64,000 nucleotides of DNA from Acuticoccus sediminis (GTDB taxonomy: Bacteria > Pseudomonadota > Alphaproteobacteria > Rhizobiales > Amorphaceae): assembly GCF_003258595.1 (NCBI RefSeq), contig NZ_QHHQ01000010.1, positions 1-64,000 on the forward strand, read 5' to 3'. The position numbers and the translations under genes are program-made. The notes under the pieces are model-generated. The model did not search any database and was not told where the DNA came from. It saw nothing but the letters and a program-made list of their open reading frames with translations. This document shows positions 1 through 8,154 of the stretch, one piece after another. Position 1 is the stretch's first letter. Every line of letters begins with the position of its first letter.

Positions 1-508
1 ACGGTTCCGTCGGCGTGGCGGGGGCAGCAGGTGCCGGCGTCGCGGCACGCTCGACGGCGCGCGGTGCGGCGGACGGCGTCGGCGCCGGGCGTGCCGGCGC
101 GGCGGTCGCCGCGCGGGACGGCGCGGACGGCTCCGGCGTCAGACGGATGGGTCCGGACGGCGCCGGCTCGGCGGGGGCGAGGGAGGATGCCGCGGTCGGG
201 TACTGGGGCGTGGCGCCGGTCCCCGCGACGCCCGCGGCCGGCGCGGCCGGTGCCGGCTGCGCGGGCGACAGGACCATCGGCCCGGCGCTCTCCTCGTCGC
301 TGTCGCGGCCGAACGAGGGCACAAGGCCGCGCACGGTCCCCGTCACCCGGTCGGTCATCCGTCCGGTGAAACGGCCGATGCGGCCGAGGGGGCCGGGCTG
401 CTGCTCGGCCTCGGCGGGTTCGCCCGCAGGGGGTGACTGCGCCAGCACGGGGGCCACCGTCGACGCAGCGACAATCCCTGCCGCGAGCGCCACCATCGCG
501 CGCCTCAC
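1..508 (-). CDS. Secreted Ala/Pro-rich protein, 3' end beyond window
   Basis: The reading frame is open from a GTG at 508 to the window edge, about 169 codons, with no stop. The GTG overlaps the TGA of the upstream ThiE-like gene (GTGA), so the two are probably translationally coupled; an in-frame ATG at 496 is an alternative start. The first ~28 residues look like a signal peptide (VRRAMVALAAGIVAAS then APVLAQS). The visible remainder is low-complexity Ala/Pro/Arg with one more ordered stretch (GRIGRFTGRMTDRVTGTVRG). In related Hyphomicrobiales a Sel1/TPR-repeat protein often follows the aldolase-thiE pair, so repeats may lie beyond the edge; that is inference, because no repeat is visible here. 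Confidence 0.7.
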   Translation of the reverse strand, partial: MRRAMVALAAGIVAASTVAPVLAQSPPAGEPAEAEQQPGPLGRIGRFTGRMTDRVTGTVRGLVPSFGRDSDEESAGPMVLSPAQPAPAAPAAGVAGTGATPQYPTAASSLAPAEPAPSGPIRLTPEPSAPSRAATAAPARPAPTPSAAPRAVERAATPAPAAPATPTEP

Positions 509-1089
509 GATGTCACGGCGCCTTCTCGTAGCAGCGCGTTGATGGCCGCCACCCGACCAGCGGGATCGGCGTCAGACTCGAACACATTCACCGCGATGAA
601 CTCCACACGTGTCGCGATCATCAGGGCCATGGCGGCGTCGTCCGCCGGCCCCGCGAGGACGGCCGGGACTTCGAACAGGGCCTGCCACCAGCAGGCCATT
701 TCCGCCGCGGACTCCAACAAGCTCGCCGTCGTCCCGAACCATACATAATCGGACCCGGCTTCGCCTAGGGTCATCGCCTCATGTCGGGATGCGGCGCTCG
801 CGCCCACCGTCAGCCCCTCGGGCCGTGTCTCGACCGCGGCGATCCGTGCGGCAAAATCGCCCGTCAGGTGCACCCCGTCGGCGATGTCGGGCACCGGCCA
901 GGCGTTTCTGCCCTCGGTCAGCTCGCGCTCGACGAGCGCCGCCGCGCCCGCATTCTGCGCCGCCAGAATGAGTTCAGAGGGCACATCGGGCCCTCCGAAC
1001 ACCACCGCAGCGACATCACCGCTCTCCAGCGCCGCCGCGACGCGTTGCGGCGCGGTGCCGGAGGGCACCGTGAGGATCAGCCTTTGCAT
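505..1089 (-). CDS. Thiamine-phosphate synthase-like protein (degenerate ThiE)
   Basis: A 194-residue protein with a ThiE-like TIM-barrel pattern: DGVHLTGD near residue 70 and VGASAASRHEAM with GSDYVWFG around residues 97-120 match the ThiE core. Classical ThiE catalytic elements are not evident: the 'ND.. .A' phosphate-binding strand is replaced by GRNAWPVPDIADGVHL, and the GP..T.TK loop by GTTASLLESA. It is shorter than typical ThiE (~210 aa). It lies 33 bp downstream of the class I aldolase, a placement common in Hyphomicrobiales, so it is probably in the pgk-fba operon. Thiamine synthesis from this protein is doubtful; it may be a repurposed barrel. Confidence 0.75.
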   Translation of the reverse strand: MQRLILTVPSGTAPQRVAAALESGDVAAVVFGGPDVPSELILAAQNAGAAALVERELTEGRNAWPVPDIADGVHLTGDFAARIAAVETRPEGLTVGASAASRHEAMTLGEAGSDYVWFGTTASLLESAAEMACWWQALFEVPAVLAGPADDAAMALMIATRVEFIAVNVFESDADPAGRVAAINALLREGAVTS

Positions 1090-1122
1090 GCCATGAACCT
1101 CACGATCATCGCTCTCGACCGG

Positions 1123-2157
1123 TTACGCAGCTTCGCGCTCGTCCTCGGCACGCCAGCGGCCCAGCGCGGCGAGACCGTTCATCTTCGCGCGGTGCTTGAA
1201 GGCGGCCTGCGCGGCGGGGACGTTCTCCTTCTTGCCGCTCCACGCCTTCAGGCACGCCTGCTGCAGGGCACGGCCGTAGGAGAAGGTCATCTTCCACGGG
1301 AAGCCGCCGATCTGGTTCATGATCGCGAGGTGCTCGGTCGCCGCCTCGTCGGACTGGCCGCCCGACAGGAAGGCGATGCCCGGAACCGCCGCCGGCACCG
1401 TCGCCTTGAGGCACTCGACGGTCCGCTCGGCGACCTCGCGGGTCGACACCTGCGGCCCGTTCTGCCCCGGCACGATCATGTTCGGCTTCAGGATCATGCC
1501 GGTGAGGTCCACGCGCTGCGCATAGAGCTCGTCGAACACGATGTTCAGCGTCAGCTCGGTCACCTTGTAGCAGGTGTCGACGTCGTGGTGGGAGTTCGGG
1601 CCGTCCATGATCACTTCCGGCTCGACGATCGGGACGATGCCGTTCTCCTGGCAGAGCGCCGCATAGCGCGCCAGCGCATGGGCGTTGCAGGCGATCGCGC
1701 CCGTGGTCGGCAGGCCCTCGGCCGGCAGGATGTCAATCACCGCGCGCCACTTCGCGAAGCGGGCGCCCAGCTTGTAGTACTCCTGCAGGCGGCCGCGCAG
1801 GCCGTCGAGGCCCTCGGTCACCTTCTCGCCCGGGAAGAGGGCGAGCGGCTTGGCGCCGGCATCCACCTTGATGCCCGGGACGGCGCCCGCCGCCTTGATC
1901 ACCTCGGCGAAGCGGCGACCGTCCAGCGTCGACTGCCGCAGGGTCTCATCGAAGAGGATGACACCCGAAACATAGTTTTTCATTGCCTCGTCGGCAGTGA
2001 ACAGCAGCTCACGATAAGCTTGGCGGTTCGCCTCGGTGTTCTCGACACCGATCTGGTCGAAACGCTTCTGGATCGTACCAGTGGACTCATCCGCAGCCAG
2101 GATGCCCTGACCATCGGCCATCATGGCCGCGGCAATGTCCTGCAACGTCTCACTCAT
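1123..2157 (-). CDS. fba: Class I fructose-bisphosphate aldolase
   Basis: A 344-residue Schiff-base aldolase that interconverts fructose-1,6-bisphosphate with glyceraldehyde-3-phosphate and dihydroxyacetone phosphate in the cytoplasm. Visible family signatures are GILAADES at residues 18-25, FAKWRAVI near 134-141, VPIVEPEVI near 175-183, and LKPNMIVPG with the probable Schiff-base Lys at 224. Length is normal for the family. It starts 46 bp after pgk on the same strand and precedes the ThiE-like gene, so pgk-fba-thiE is probably one transcript. Confidence 0.96.
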   Translation of the reverse strand: MSETLQDIAAAMMADGQGILAADESTGTIQKRFDQIGVENTEANRQAYRELLFTADEAMKNYVSGVILFDETLRQSTLDGRRFAEVIKAAGAVPGIKVDAGAKPLALFPGEKVTEGLDGLRGRLQEYYKLGARFAKWRAVIDILPAEGLPTTGAIACNAHALARYAALCQENGIVPIVEPEVIMDGPNSHHDVDTCYKVTELTLNIVFDELYAQRVDLTGMILKPNMIVPGQNGPQVSTREVAERTVECLKATVPAAVPGIAFLSGGQSDEAATEHLAIMNQIGGFPWKMTFSYGRALQQACLKAWSGKKENVPAAQAAFKHRAKMNGLAALGRWRAEDEREAA

Positions 2158-2203
2158 CTCAAACCTCTCGGCGCTTTAGATTTCGTTTCGCTTCTTCTAC
2201 CGC

Positions 2204-3406
2204 TTAATCGTGCGGCTTCAAAGCTTCGACGCCCGGCAAGGGCTTGCCTTCCAGCCACTCCAGGAAGGCTCCGCCGGCCGTCGAAAGATAGGTGAACTTG
2301 TCCGCCACACCGGCATGCGCCAGCGCCGCCACCGTGTCGCCGCCACCGGCCACGGACAGCATGCCCGCCGCGGTGCGCTTGGCCGCATGGCGCGCGACCG
2401 CGACCGTGCCGCGGTCGAACGGCTTCAGCTCGAACGCGCCGAGCGGACCGTTCCAGACCAGCGTATTCACGCGGTCCATTTCCTCGTTGATCTGGTGGAC
2501 CGTGCGGCCGCCGACATCGAGGATCATCTTGTCGTGGTCGATGCCTTCGTTGACGCCGACGTGGATGTGCGGCGATTCCGCCTCGAACTTCTCCGCGGCG
2601 ATCGCGTCCTTAGGCAGCATGATCGCGCAGCCGGCCCGCTCGGCCGCCGTCATGATCCTCAGCGCCGTGTCGGCCATCTCCCGCTCCACCAGGGAGTGCC
2701 CGATGTCGACGCCCAGCGCGTGCAGGAACGTGTTGGCCATGCCGCCGCCGACGACCAGCGCGTCGACCTTGGAGACGAGGTTCTCGAGCAGCTCGATCTT
2801 GGTGGAGACCTTCGCGCCGCCGATCACGGCCATCACCGGCCGCTTGGGGTGCGACAGCGCCTTGGCGAGCGCGGTGAGCTCGGCTTCCATCGAGCGGCCC
2901 GCGTAGGCCGGCAGACGGTGGGCGATCGCCTCGGTCGAGGCGTGCGCGCGGTGCGCGGCGGAGAAGGCGTCGTTGACGTAGATGTCGCCGTTGGCGGCGA
3001 GGGCGTCGGCGAAGGTGGCGTCGTTCTTCTCTTCGCCCTTGTGATAGCGGGTATTCTCCAGGACGAGGATGCCGCCGTCGGGGAGCCTGGCGATGGCCTC
3101 GGCCGCCGGCTCGCCGATGCAGTCGGACGCGAAGGCGACGTCGCGGCCCAGCGTCTCGGCCAGCGCGCCGACCACCGGCTCGAGGCTCATGTCCGCGATC
3201 CGCTCGCCCTTCGGCCGACCGAAGTGGGCGAGAAGGATCACCTTCGCGCCCTTGTCCGCAAGCTCCAGGACCGTCGGCTTCACCGCGACGAGACGCGCCG
3301 TGTCCGAGACCGCCCCGTCCTTCATGGGCACATTCAGGTCGACACGGACGAGGACGCGCTTGCCGGCGACGGGTCCAATGTCATCAAGGGTACGGGCGTC
3401 GGACAA
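2204..3406 (-). CDS. pgk: Phosphoglycerate kinase
   Basis: A 400-residue enzyme that transfers phosphate from 1,3-bisphosphoglycerate to ADP. The N-terminal substrate domain shows RVLVRVDLNVP near residues 17-27 and HFGRPKGE near 61-68. The C-terminal nucleotide domain has VVGGGMANTF in the middle and AGGGDTVAAL near 353-362. Length and ends fit the family. It leads the aldolase/ThiE group. gap lies upstream but is separated from it by three unrelated genes and the csbD gene on the other strand, so pgk probably has its own promoter within 3407-3640. Confidence 0.97.
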   Translation of the reverse strand: MSDARTLDDIGPVAGKRVLVRVDLNVPMKDGAVSDTARLVAVKPTVLELADKGAKVILLAHFGRPKGERIADMSLEPVVGALAETLGRDVAFASDCIGEPAAEAIARLPDGGILVLENTRYHKGEEKNDATFADALAANGDIYVNDAFSAAHRAHASTEAIAHRLPAYAGRSMEAELTALAKALSHPKRPVMAVIGGAKVSTKIELLENLVSKVDALVVGGGMANTFLHALGVDIGHSLVEREMADTALRIMTAAERAGCAIMLPKDAIAAEKFEAESPHIHVGVNEGIDHDKMILDVGGRTVHQINEEMDRVNTLVWNGPLGAFELKPFDRGTVAVARHAAKRTAAGMLSVAGGGDTVAALAHAGVADKFTYLSTAGGAFLEWLEGKPLPGVEALKPHD

Positions 3407-3640
3407 CGGATCCTCCAGTCACCATTCAAAACCGCAGCTTTCTTAAACGCGAAGCACGCTTGTGGGAACGGTCTACACGGTCAGAACGAGACGAGTGCGG
3501 CATTGCCATGGCCGGATGACGCATTCGATTAATGCGGTGAAAAAATTACTGAGATGTCATGAAACCCGGTCGTGTCCCGAACATTTGTTAGGTCCCACCG
3601 CCGCTTCGACGGTGCGGACTTAACCTGAAAGGTTCGTGTC

Positions 3641-3823
3641 ATGGGTGAGTTGAAAGACAAGGCCAAGGGCCACGCGAAAGAGGCCGCCGGTTCGGTCAAG
3701 GTCGCGGCAGGCCGCGCGACCGGCGACCGCAAGATGGAAGCAGAGGGCCACGAACAGAAGGCCCGCGGTGAAGTCGACAAGGCGAAGGGCGCCGTAAAGG
3801 GCGCGCTTGGCGACAAGGTCTGA
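3641..3823 (+). CDS. CsbD-family small stress protein
   Basis: A 60-residue Lys/Ala/Gly-rich hydrophilic protein beginning MGELKDKAKGHAKEAAG, with GRATGD and EGHEQKARGEVD, the recognisable CsbD pattern. The family is induced by general stress in many bacteria; its molecular function is unknown. A GAAAGG ribosome-binding sequence lies at 3627-3632. The gene is monocistronic, divergent from pgk and closed by a good terminator at 3893-3922. CsbD genes in alphaproteobacteria are often EcfG targets, but I found no clean GGAAC-N16/17-CGTT here. Confidence 0.85.
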   Translation: MGELKDKAKGHAKEAAGSVKVAAGRATGDRKMEAEGHEQKARGEVDKAKGAVKGALGDKV

Positions 3824-3892
3824 GCCCAGCCTGACTGAACGGAGGGACGATGTCCTCGCCCCTCCCCTCGGACCCCTGGTTGGTCGAGGAGC

Positions 3893-3922
3893 GCCCGCGC
3901 GGTTCCGCCGTGCGGGCATTTT
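3893..3922 (+). terminator. Intrinsic terminator after csbD
   Basis: A 10-bp GC stem (3893-3902 with 3908-3917, one G-U pair) and a 5-nt loop are followed by ATTTT. It lies 70 bp past the csbD stop and just before the convergent aldo/keto reductase end at 3941. Confidence 0.6.
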
Positions 3923-3940
3923 CGTGCCATACGGGCGACG

Positions 3941-5020
3941 TCAGTCCGCCTTGCGCAGCCCGCCGAGCACCGCCTCCCGGTGACCTTCGAGGTAGGATCG
4001 CTCGGCCTCCGTCACGCGGTCCATGCCGTTGAGCGCGCGGTGCCACAGCGGGAAGATCGCCGCCGGACGGCCCACGATCTCGATTCGCGCCGCCTGCTCG
4101 GGCGTCAGCGTCAGGTCGAGGGCCCCGAGGTTGTCCTCCAGATGTGCCGCGGTTCGCGCGCCGAGGACGATCGAATGCACGTTCGGCCGGTCGCGCAGCC
4201 ACGCGAGCACCACCTGCGGCACGCTGCGCCCGACCTCCGCCGCCACGCCCTTCAGAACGTCGATCACGTCCCAGAGCCTTCCGGTGTCGATGATGTGCGG
4301 CTCCGGCCAGTCGGCCTGGCGGGTGCCGGGCGCGGGCGGCGTGTCGCGGTCGATCCGGCCCGTCAGCAGCCCCTCGCCGAGGGGGCTCCAGATCATCGCC
4401 CCGACGCCGAGGTCCTCGCCGGCCGGGAGCAGCTCGTACTCGGCCTGCCGCGCCTCGGGCGTGTAGTTGATCTGCTGGGCGATAGGCTGCGGGGCGCCCA
4501 TCATCCGCGCTGTCATCACCGTCTTGGCGAGCTGCCAGCCGGAATAGTTGGAAACGCCCCAGTAGCGGATCTTCCCGGCTCGGATCAGGTCCTGCATGGT
4601 CCCGACCGTCTCCTCGACGGGCGTCACGCCGTCCCACTGGTGGACCCAGTAGAGGTCGATCCAGTCGGTCTTGAGCCGCTTCAGGGACGCGTCGATCTGG
4701 CGCATGATGTGGACGCGGGAAGCGCCGCGGTCGTTCGGTCCGTCGCCCATCGCGGTGCGGACCTTGGTGAAGACGAGGACGTCGTCCCGCCGGTCATGGA
4801 TCGCCTCGCCGAGGACGATCTCCGAATCGCCGCGCGAATAGATGTTGGCCGTGTCGAAGGCGTTGACGTCGGCGTCGATCGCCATGTCGATCAGGAGGCG
4901 CGCGTCGTCGACACCCGTCGAGCCGACCTGATGGAAGCCGTGGGTGCCGGCGAAGGTGACGGTGCCGAACACGAATTTCGAGACCATCATGCCCGATTGG
5001 CCGAGCGGCGAATATTCCAT
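3941..5020 (-). CDS. Aldo/keto reductase
   Basis: A 359-residue NADPH-dependent oxidoreductase of the AKR superfamily (TIM barrel). The start is the ATG giving MEYSPLGQSGMMVSKFVFGT, because family similarity begins there although the frame is open further upstream. The catalytic tetrad is visible: Asp in AFDTANIY, Tyr four residues later, Lys in LVFTKVRT, His in WVHQWDG. The C-terminal cofactor region has SIVLGARTAAHLEDN. The substrate cannot be predicted. It is adjacent to the GNAT gene on the same strand, 68 bp downstream of it, and may be co-transcribed. Confidence 0.9.
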   Translation of the reverse strand: MEYSPLGQSGMMVSKFVFGTVTFAGTHGFHQVGSTGVDDARLLIDMAIDADVNAFDTANIYSRGDSEIVLGEAIHDRRDDVLVFTKVRTAMGDGPNDRGASRVHIMRQIDASLKRLKTDWIDLYWVHQWDGVTPVEETVGTMQDLIRAGKIRYWGVSNYSGWQLAKTVMTARMMGAPQPIAQQINYTPEARQAEYELLPAGEDLGVGAMIWSPLGEGLLTGRIDRDTPPAPGTRQADWPEPHIIDTGRLWDVIDVLKGVAAEVGRSVPQVVLAWLRDRPNVHSIVLGARTAAHLEDNLGALDLTLTPEQAARIEIVGRPAAIFPLWHRALNGMDRVTEAERSYLEGHREAVLGGLRKAD

Positions 5021-5088
5021 CCTGAACTCTCCCACCGGCCGGATCGTCGCATCGCGGGTGGCCGCCGGCCTCCGGCGCCCGCTTCGGT

Positions 5089-5661
5089 TCAGGAGAGACT
5101 CTTGCGCAAAAGGACCCAGTCCGTCACGGGGTTCTCCCATCCGTCCTTCACCGCGGGACGGCGCGCCGCCTCGCCGTAGCCCTTGCGCTCGTAAAGTCGC
5201 CGCGCACCGCGGTTGGCGTCCGAGACGATGATCGACATCTCGCCGATGCCCTCCTCGGCGGCGATGCCCTCGGCGAGGTCGATGAGCCTGCCGCCCCAGC
5301 CCTCGCCGCGCGCCTGCGGCAAGGTGGCGAGGACGTGGATATAGTAGGAGCCGACCGCGAGGTTCTCGAGCTCCTGCAGCGGGACGAAGCGGGGCGGCAT
5401 GCCGTCGGTCCCCTCCGTGTCGCGGATCGGGTAGCCCATCAGCCCCGCGACCGCCGCCCCGTCCCGGTCCGCGACGATGACCTCGCCGGCCTCGGCCTTG
5501 CGGGCCATCCGTTCCCCGCCGATGGCCCACGGATCGCCGCCGTCGCCCGCGAGGTCCTGCCAGACGAGCATCGGAAGCCCCTCGCCCGCCCACATGATGA
5601 ATCGGGCGAGGATCGGGCCGTCGGCCGCGGTGGCCAGACGGAACGGCGGTTCGATGTGCAT
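5089..5661 (-). CDS. GNAT-family N-acetyltransferase
   Basis: A 190-residue acetyl-CoA-dependent acyltransferase. Motif A is the clearest signature (LPQARGEGWGGRLIDLA), followed by the motif B region VSDANRGARRLYERKGYGEA. I chose the ATG at 5661 (MHIEPPFRLATAADG) over the one at 5691 because GGAG at 5670-5673 sits 8 nt upstream of it and the GNAT fold starts at once. The substrate is unknown. It is followed by the aldo/keto reductase. Confidence 0.85.
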   Translation of the reverse strand: MHIEPPFRLATAADGPILARFIMWAGEGLPMLVWQDLAGDGGDPWAIGGERMARKAEAGEVIVADRDGAAVAGLMGYPIRDTEGTDGMPPRFVPLQELENLAVGSYYIHVLATLPQARGEGWGGRLIDLAEGIAAEEGIGEMSIIVSDANRGARRLYERKGYGEAARRPAVKDGWENPVTDWVLLRKSLS

Positions 5662-6010
5662 GCGATCGGCTCCGTTGGGCCGCGAGCGCAATGCGGCCGG
5701 TGATGTGGATCACTCCCGGATGGGAGATTGCACCAGCCAAAACGGCAGGCTGTGCTCCTCAACACAGAGTGGCGGGACCGATCGCGCTAGGATTGCGGGA
5801 TTTTGCGCCGCCGGAACGGGCGGCGGCCGCGTTCCGGGCCGGCGTACGCCGAAGACGACGTGGCGGCCGGACACCCCGAAACGCCACGATCGTCAACGTG
5901 CTGCCCCGGCAACGGACGGCGTGCTCGCCGGCACAGGGTTGCGTCCGGGCAGTCACTACCTCGGGCTGGGCGGCCGGTTCTGGTCGTCCGCCAATGAAGG
6001 GAGTGTCGCC
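5662..6010. other. Intergenic region between GNAT and a small acidic ORF
   Basis: About 350 bp with no convincing gene. The only structure I see is an inverted repeat, CCGGAACG at 5811-5818 and CGTTCCGG at 5830-5837, spaced by 11 nt. It should hold the promoters of the divergent GNAT and 6011 genes, but no -35/-10 pair is clear. Confidence 0.4.
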
Positions 6011-6289
6011 ATGTCGACGGAAGAGCGCGCGGAAAACCGCAGGGTGGAAATCGTCATCGCGCCGGACGTCGCGTCCTCGAACCTGCAGGACGCCCCGGCG
6101 GACCAGGGGACGGCGCCGGCCGCGAACGCGCCGGACATCTTCGACGAGATCCTGTTCCAGGATTCGATCTTCGGCCCGGAGGAGGACGACGCGTCCTTTG
6201 CCGCTCCGAACGATGCAGGCCCCGCCGTCACGTTCGAGGACTTCGGCGCCGCCGATTTCGCGATGCAGACGCACGACCTCTTCATCTGA
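6011..6289 (+). CDS. Small acidic hypothetical protein
   Basis: 92 residues, strongly acidic toward the C-terminus (FDEILFQDSIFGPEEDDAS), with no signal peptide or membrane segment. A strong AAGGGAG ribosome-binding sequence lies about 8 nt before the ATG, the main reason to believe it is translated. The N-terminal AENRRVEIVI resembles the last strand of OmpA/MotB-type peptidoglycan-binding domains, but nothing of such a domain is found upstream in this frame. No function can be assigned. It is isolated, between GNAT and gap on the other strand. Confidence 0.55.
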   Translation: MSTEERAENRRVEIVIAPDVASSNLQDAPADQGTAPAANAPDIFDEILFQDSIFGPEEDDASFAAPNDAGPAVTFEDFGAADFAMQTHDLFI

Positions 6290-6505
6290 CCCGCGCCGGG
6301 TCGGCGATTCGCCGCGCGACGGCGGTCTGCCTGATGAAGCGTAGGGTGAACGTCGTCGCGTGCGGCGCGGACGAAGGCCGGGGTGGCAGGCGGTTGCATG
6401 CCCTGCGGCCGGAGGCGGATTTCAGCCTTGCCCGGCAGGTCCGGCCGCCGGTCGTGGTGGCCCGGAACGGGGATCCCGGCCACGGAAGGCGGCCGGGACG
6501 GAGTG

Positions 6506-6530
6506 CCGGCGCGCCAGACGGGCGCGCCGG
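6506..6530 (-). terminator. GC-rich hairpin downstream of gap
   Basis: A perfect 10-bp inverted repeat (CCGGCGCGCC at 6506-6515, loop AGACG, GGCGCGCCGG at 6521-6530) begins 11 nt past the gap stop. There is no U-tract on the minus strand, so it could be a weak intrinsic terminator or a 3'-end-stabilising structure. Confidence 0.45.
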
Positions 6531-6540
6531 GCCTTGCGAG

Positions 6541-7542
6541 CTAGATGAGCTTCGCCAGCGCGACCGCGGTGTCGGTCATGCGGTTCGAGAAACCCCACTC
6601 GTTGTCGTACCAGGAGAGGATGCGGCAGAAGTTGCCGTCCATCACCTTCGTCTCCGGCGTCGCGAAGATCGACGAGTGCGAATCGTGGTTGAAGTCCATC
6701 GAGACGAGCTTGTCGTCGGTGTAGCCGAGGATGCCCTTCAGCTCGCCGTCGGCCGCGGCACGGATCGCGGCGTTGATCTCGTCCACGGTGACGTCGCGCG
6801 CCGCCTCGAAGGTGAGATCGACGACCGACACGTTCGGGGTCGGGACGCGGATCGACACGCCGTCGAGCTTGCCGTTCAGCTCCGGCAGGACGAGGCCGAC
6901 GGCCTTGGCGGCGCCGGTCGACGTCGGGATCTGGTTCATCGCCGCGGCGCGGGCGCGGTAGAGGTCCTTGTGGAGGGTGTCGAGCGTCGGCTGGTCGCCC
7001 GTGTAGGAGTGGATCGTCGTCATGAAGCCGCGCTTGATGCCAATCGTCTTGTTGAGGACGTAGGCGACCGGGGCGAGGCAGTTCGTGGTGCACGACGCGT
7101 TGGAGACGACGAGGTCGTCCTTCGTCAGCGCCTTGTCGTTCACGCCGAAGACGACCGTCCTGTCCGCACCCGTCGCCGGGGCGGAGACGAGGACGCGCTT
7201 GGAGCCGTTCTCGAGGTGCAGGGCGGCCTTATCACGCGCGGTGAAGATGCCGGTGCACTCCATCGCGACGTCGACGTCCGACCAGGGCAGCGCCTTCGGG
7301 TCGCGCTCGGCGGTGACGCGGATCGGACCGCGGCCGAGGTCGATGGTGTCGCCGTTCACGGTGACGGTGCCGGGGAACCGCCCGTGCACGGAATCGTAGC
7401 GCAGGAGGTGCGCGTTGGTCTCGACCGGCCCGAGATCGTTGATGGCGACGACTTCGACATCGGTGCGCTCGTTTTCAACGATTGCGCGCAACACGTTGCG
7501 TCCGATACGCCCGAACCCGTTGATAGCCAGCTTGACGGTCAT
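6541..7542 (-). CDS. gap: Type I glyceraldehyde-3-phosphate dehydrogenase
   Basis: A 333-residue NAD-dependent enzyme of glycolysis and gluconeogenesis. The Rossmann motif NGFGRIGRN is at residues 8-16; the catalytic Cys is residue 151 in SNASCTTNCLAPV; the C-terminal SWYDNEWGFSNRM is typical. A GGAGGG ribosome-binding sequence precedes the ATG by about 7 nt. The leader region carries the 6S RNA candidate on the same strand. In many Hyphomicrobiales tkt, gap, pgk and fba are clustered; here tkt is 26 kb away and GNAT/AKR/csbD separate gap from pgk. Confidence 0.97.
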   Translation of the reverse strand: MTVKLAINGFGRIGRNVLRAIVENERTDVEVVAINDLGPVETNAHLLRYDSVHGRFPGTVTVNGDTIDLGRGPIRVTAERDPKALPWSDVDVAMECTGIFTARDKAALHLENGSKRVLVSAPATGADRTVVFGVNDKALTKDDLVVSNASCTTNCLAPVAYVLNKTIGIKRGFMTTIHSYTGDQPTLDTLHKDLYRARAAAMNQIPTSTGAAKAVGLVLPELNGKLDGVSIRVPTPNVSVVDLTFEAARDVTVDEINAAIRAAADGELKGILGYTDDKLVSMDFNHDSHSSIFATPETKVMDGNFCRILSWYDNEWGFSNRMTDTAVALAKLI

Positions 7543-7739
7543 GCCGTGCCCTCCAGAGAATTGGTCTTTGGGAGCGCATGTGCGTCATCCGCGAGCGAAG
7601 GGCAAGATAGCGCTACACTCAGGATTTACCGAAGCGCGAAAAATCGGGTTGTGCCGAGGGAGGTTGGGGGAGTGCCGAGGGGCACGATGCCGGTCGCCGC
7701 GGGAGGACCGCCGCCCGTGCCGGGCGAGCCCCGAAAGGG

Positions 7740-7910
7740 GATGGGGGGCGAAGCCACATCGGCCGTCGGACGGTTCGATCCCGGGACCTACAAAGTAGGT
7801 GGGCGCCGTTTTGCTCCAGCCCACGAGCCGGAACAGGGACAGCTCCCTTTAGGATCGATAAGGCCCCGGGGATGCAATTGTCCTAACGAACCGCGCAGCC
7901 TCGCCTGGGT
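7740..7910 (-). ncRNA. ssrS: 6S RNA candidate
   Basis: A non-coding stretch of about 170 nt upstream of gap on the same strand. The proposed 5' segment (7895-7906) and 3' segment (7747-7758) pair along 12 consecutive positions, including GGCGA with TCGCC and some G-U pairs, as in the 6S closing stem. Inside is ACCTAC-AAA-GTAGGT (7786-7800) preceded by GGCGCC and followed by CGGGATCGA on the RNA strand, plus a purine-rich CCTAAAGGGAG/CTGTCCCTG region. These resemble alphaproteobacterial 6S RNAs as I remember them. 6S mimics an open promoter and sequesters sigma70-RNA polymerase. The ends are approximate. Confidence 0.68.
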
Positions 7911-7914
7911 CCCA

Positions 7915-7943
7915 ATATAGTCGTGCCCAAGGGTCTGGAAAAG
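7915..7943 (-). promoter_or_regulatory. Sigma70-type promoter of the 6S RNA
   Basis: On the minus strand, CTTTTC (7938-7943) and CTATAT (7915-7920) are separated by 17 nt, matching the alphaproteobacterial housekeeping pattern. Predicted transcription starts around 7906-7910, exactly where the closing stem of the RNA begins. Confidence 0.55.
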
Positions 7944-8154
7944 GGCGATTTCGCGCTCCCCGGACGTTTCCGAACACCCGCGTCCGGCCGGCCCCGGATT
8001 CGTGCTCGCGGCGATGCCGGGAGGCGCATCCGCCCCGGACCCGCGGGCGCCCACGCCGCCCGCGGAACGCGCCGCGGAACGGCGACAAACGGCCGCGTCG
8101 GACCTTCGCACGAGGTGCGCCGCCGCGGGGCGCGTGGCGGCGGCAGGCGCCGCT

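Noticed and set aside
3465-3490. GGAAC upstream of csbD as an EcfG promoter
   Set aside because: At 16-17 nt spacing the -10 reads ACGA or CGAG rather than CGTT, and it lies over 150 bp from the start codon.
5811-5837. Spaced CCGGAACG/CGTTCCGG as an EcfG promoter
   Set aside because: GGAAC and CGTT are only 12 nt apart, too short for EcfG.
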